DNA of 5,864 nt. Origin: Pseudaquidulcibacter sp964443435 (GTDB lineage Bacteria; Pseudomonadota; Alphaproteobacteria; Caulobacterales; Aquidulcibacteraceae). Under the pieces are notes generated by a model, which saw only the letters and a program-made list of their open reading frames with translations, ran no database searches and was not told the DNA's origin. The position numbers and the translations under genes are program-made. Shown here piece by piece: positions 5,852 through 5,864 of the stretch; positions within the stretch are counted from its first letter, which is position 1, and every line of letters begins with the position of its first letter. The DNA lies in assembly GCA_964443435.1 (NCBI GenBank), contig CAYUCW010000086.1, positions 1-5,864 of the forward strand, written 5' to 3'.

Positions 5852-5864
5852 TTAAAAAAGCCTC

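Noticed and set aside
5854..5864. AAAAAAGCCTC at the window end, which looks like the first arm of a terminator after the tRNA
   Set aside because: The matching GAGGC and T-run would lie beyond the window, so the hairpin cannot be confirmed.
5835..5864. tRNA-Arg 3' end as an integration site for a mobile element
   Set aside because: tRNA 3' ends are common targets, but only 13 bases follow and no duplicated tRNA end or integrase is visible.

Overview
The window looks like an ordinary chromosomal stretch of an AT-rich alphaproteobacterium. The evidence is E1/E2 genes of the 2-oxoglutarate dehydrogenase complex with proteobacterial motifs and A/T-rich third codon positions, a Zur-type Fur-family regulator, a DUF4197 exported protein (a family I know from Proteobacteria), and a tRNA-Arg(ACG) with an encoded CCA tail. 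The class assignment is inference from general resemblance. I cannot name an order or genus.

Layout. Bases 1-2539 hold the 3' part of sucA (E1), cut at the 5' end by the window edge. After a 30-base gap comes complete sucB (E2, 2570-3769). The sucAB unit ends in a strong intrinsic terminator (3814-3844). Next come two plus-strand genes, probably one transcription unit: an unrecognised small protein with four predicted membrane segments (3853-4308) and a DUF4197 protein with a signal peptide (4342-5091). A hairpin between them overlaps the ribosome binding site of the second gene. On the minus strand, zur (5088-5537) converges on the DUF4197 gene and overlaps it by 4 bases. Bases 5538-5774 hold no gene and no promoter I can defend. 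A tRNA-Arg gene (5775-5851) closes the window.

How the genes relate. SucA and SucB are the decarboxylating and succinyl-transferring parts of one TCA-cycle complex. The third component (E3, lpd) is not in the window, and the terminator right after sucB suggests it is expressed from elsewhere. The membrane protein, DUF4197 protein and Zur have no demonstrated link to the TCA genes or to one another. No zinc transporter gene or recognisable Zur operator is visible.

I found no mobile element, CRISPR array or clearly new system. The most interesting points are regulatory: a candidate promoter placed so that its transcript would lack half of the sucB terminator stem, and the hairpin that hides the DUF4197 ribosome binding site. 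A histidine-rich loop in the Zur metal-sensing region also deserves a look.
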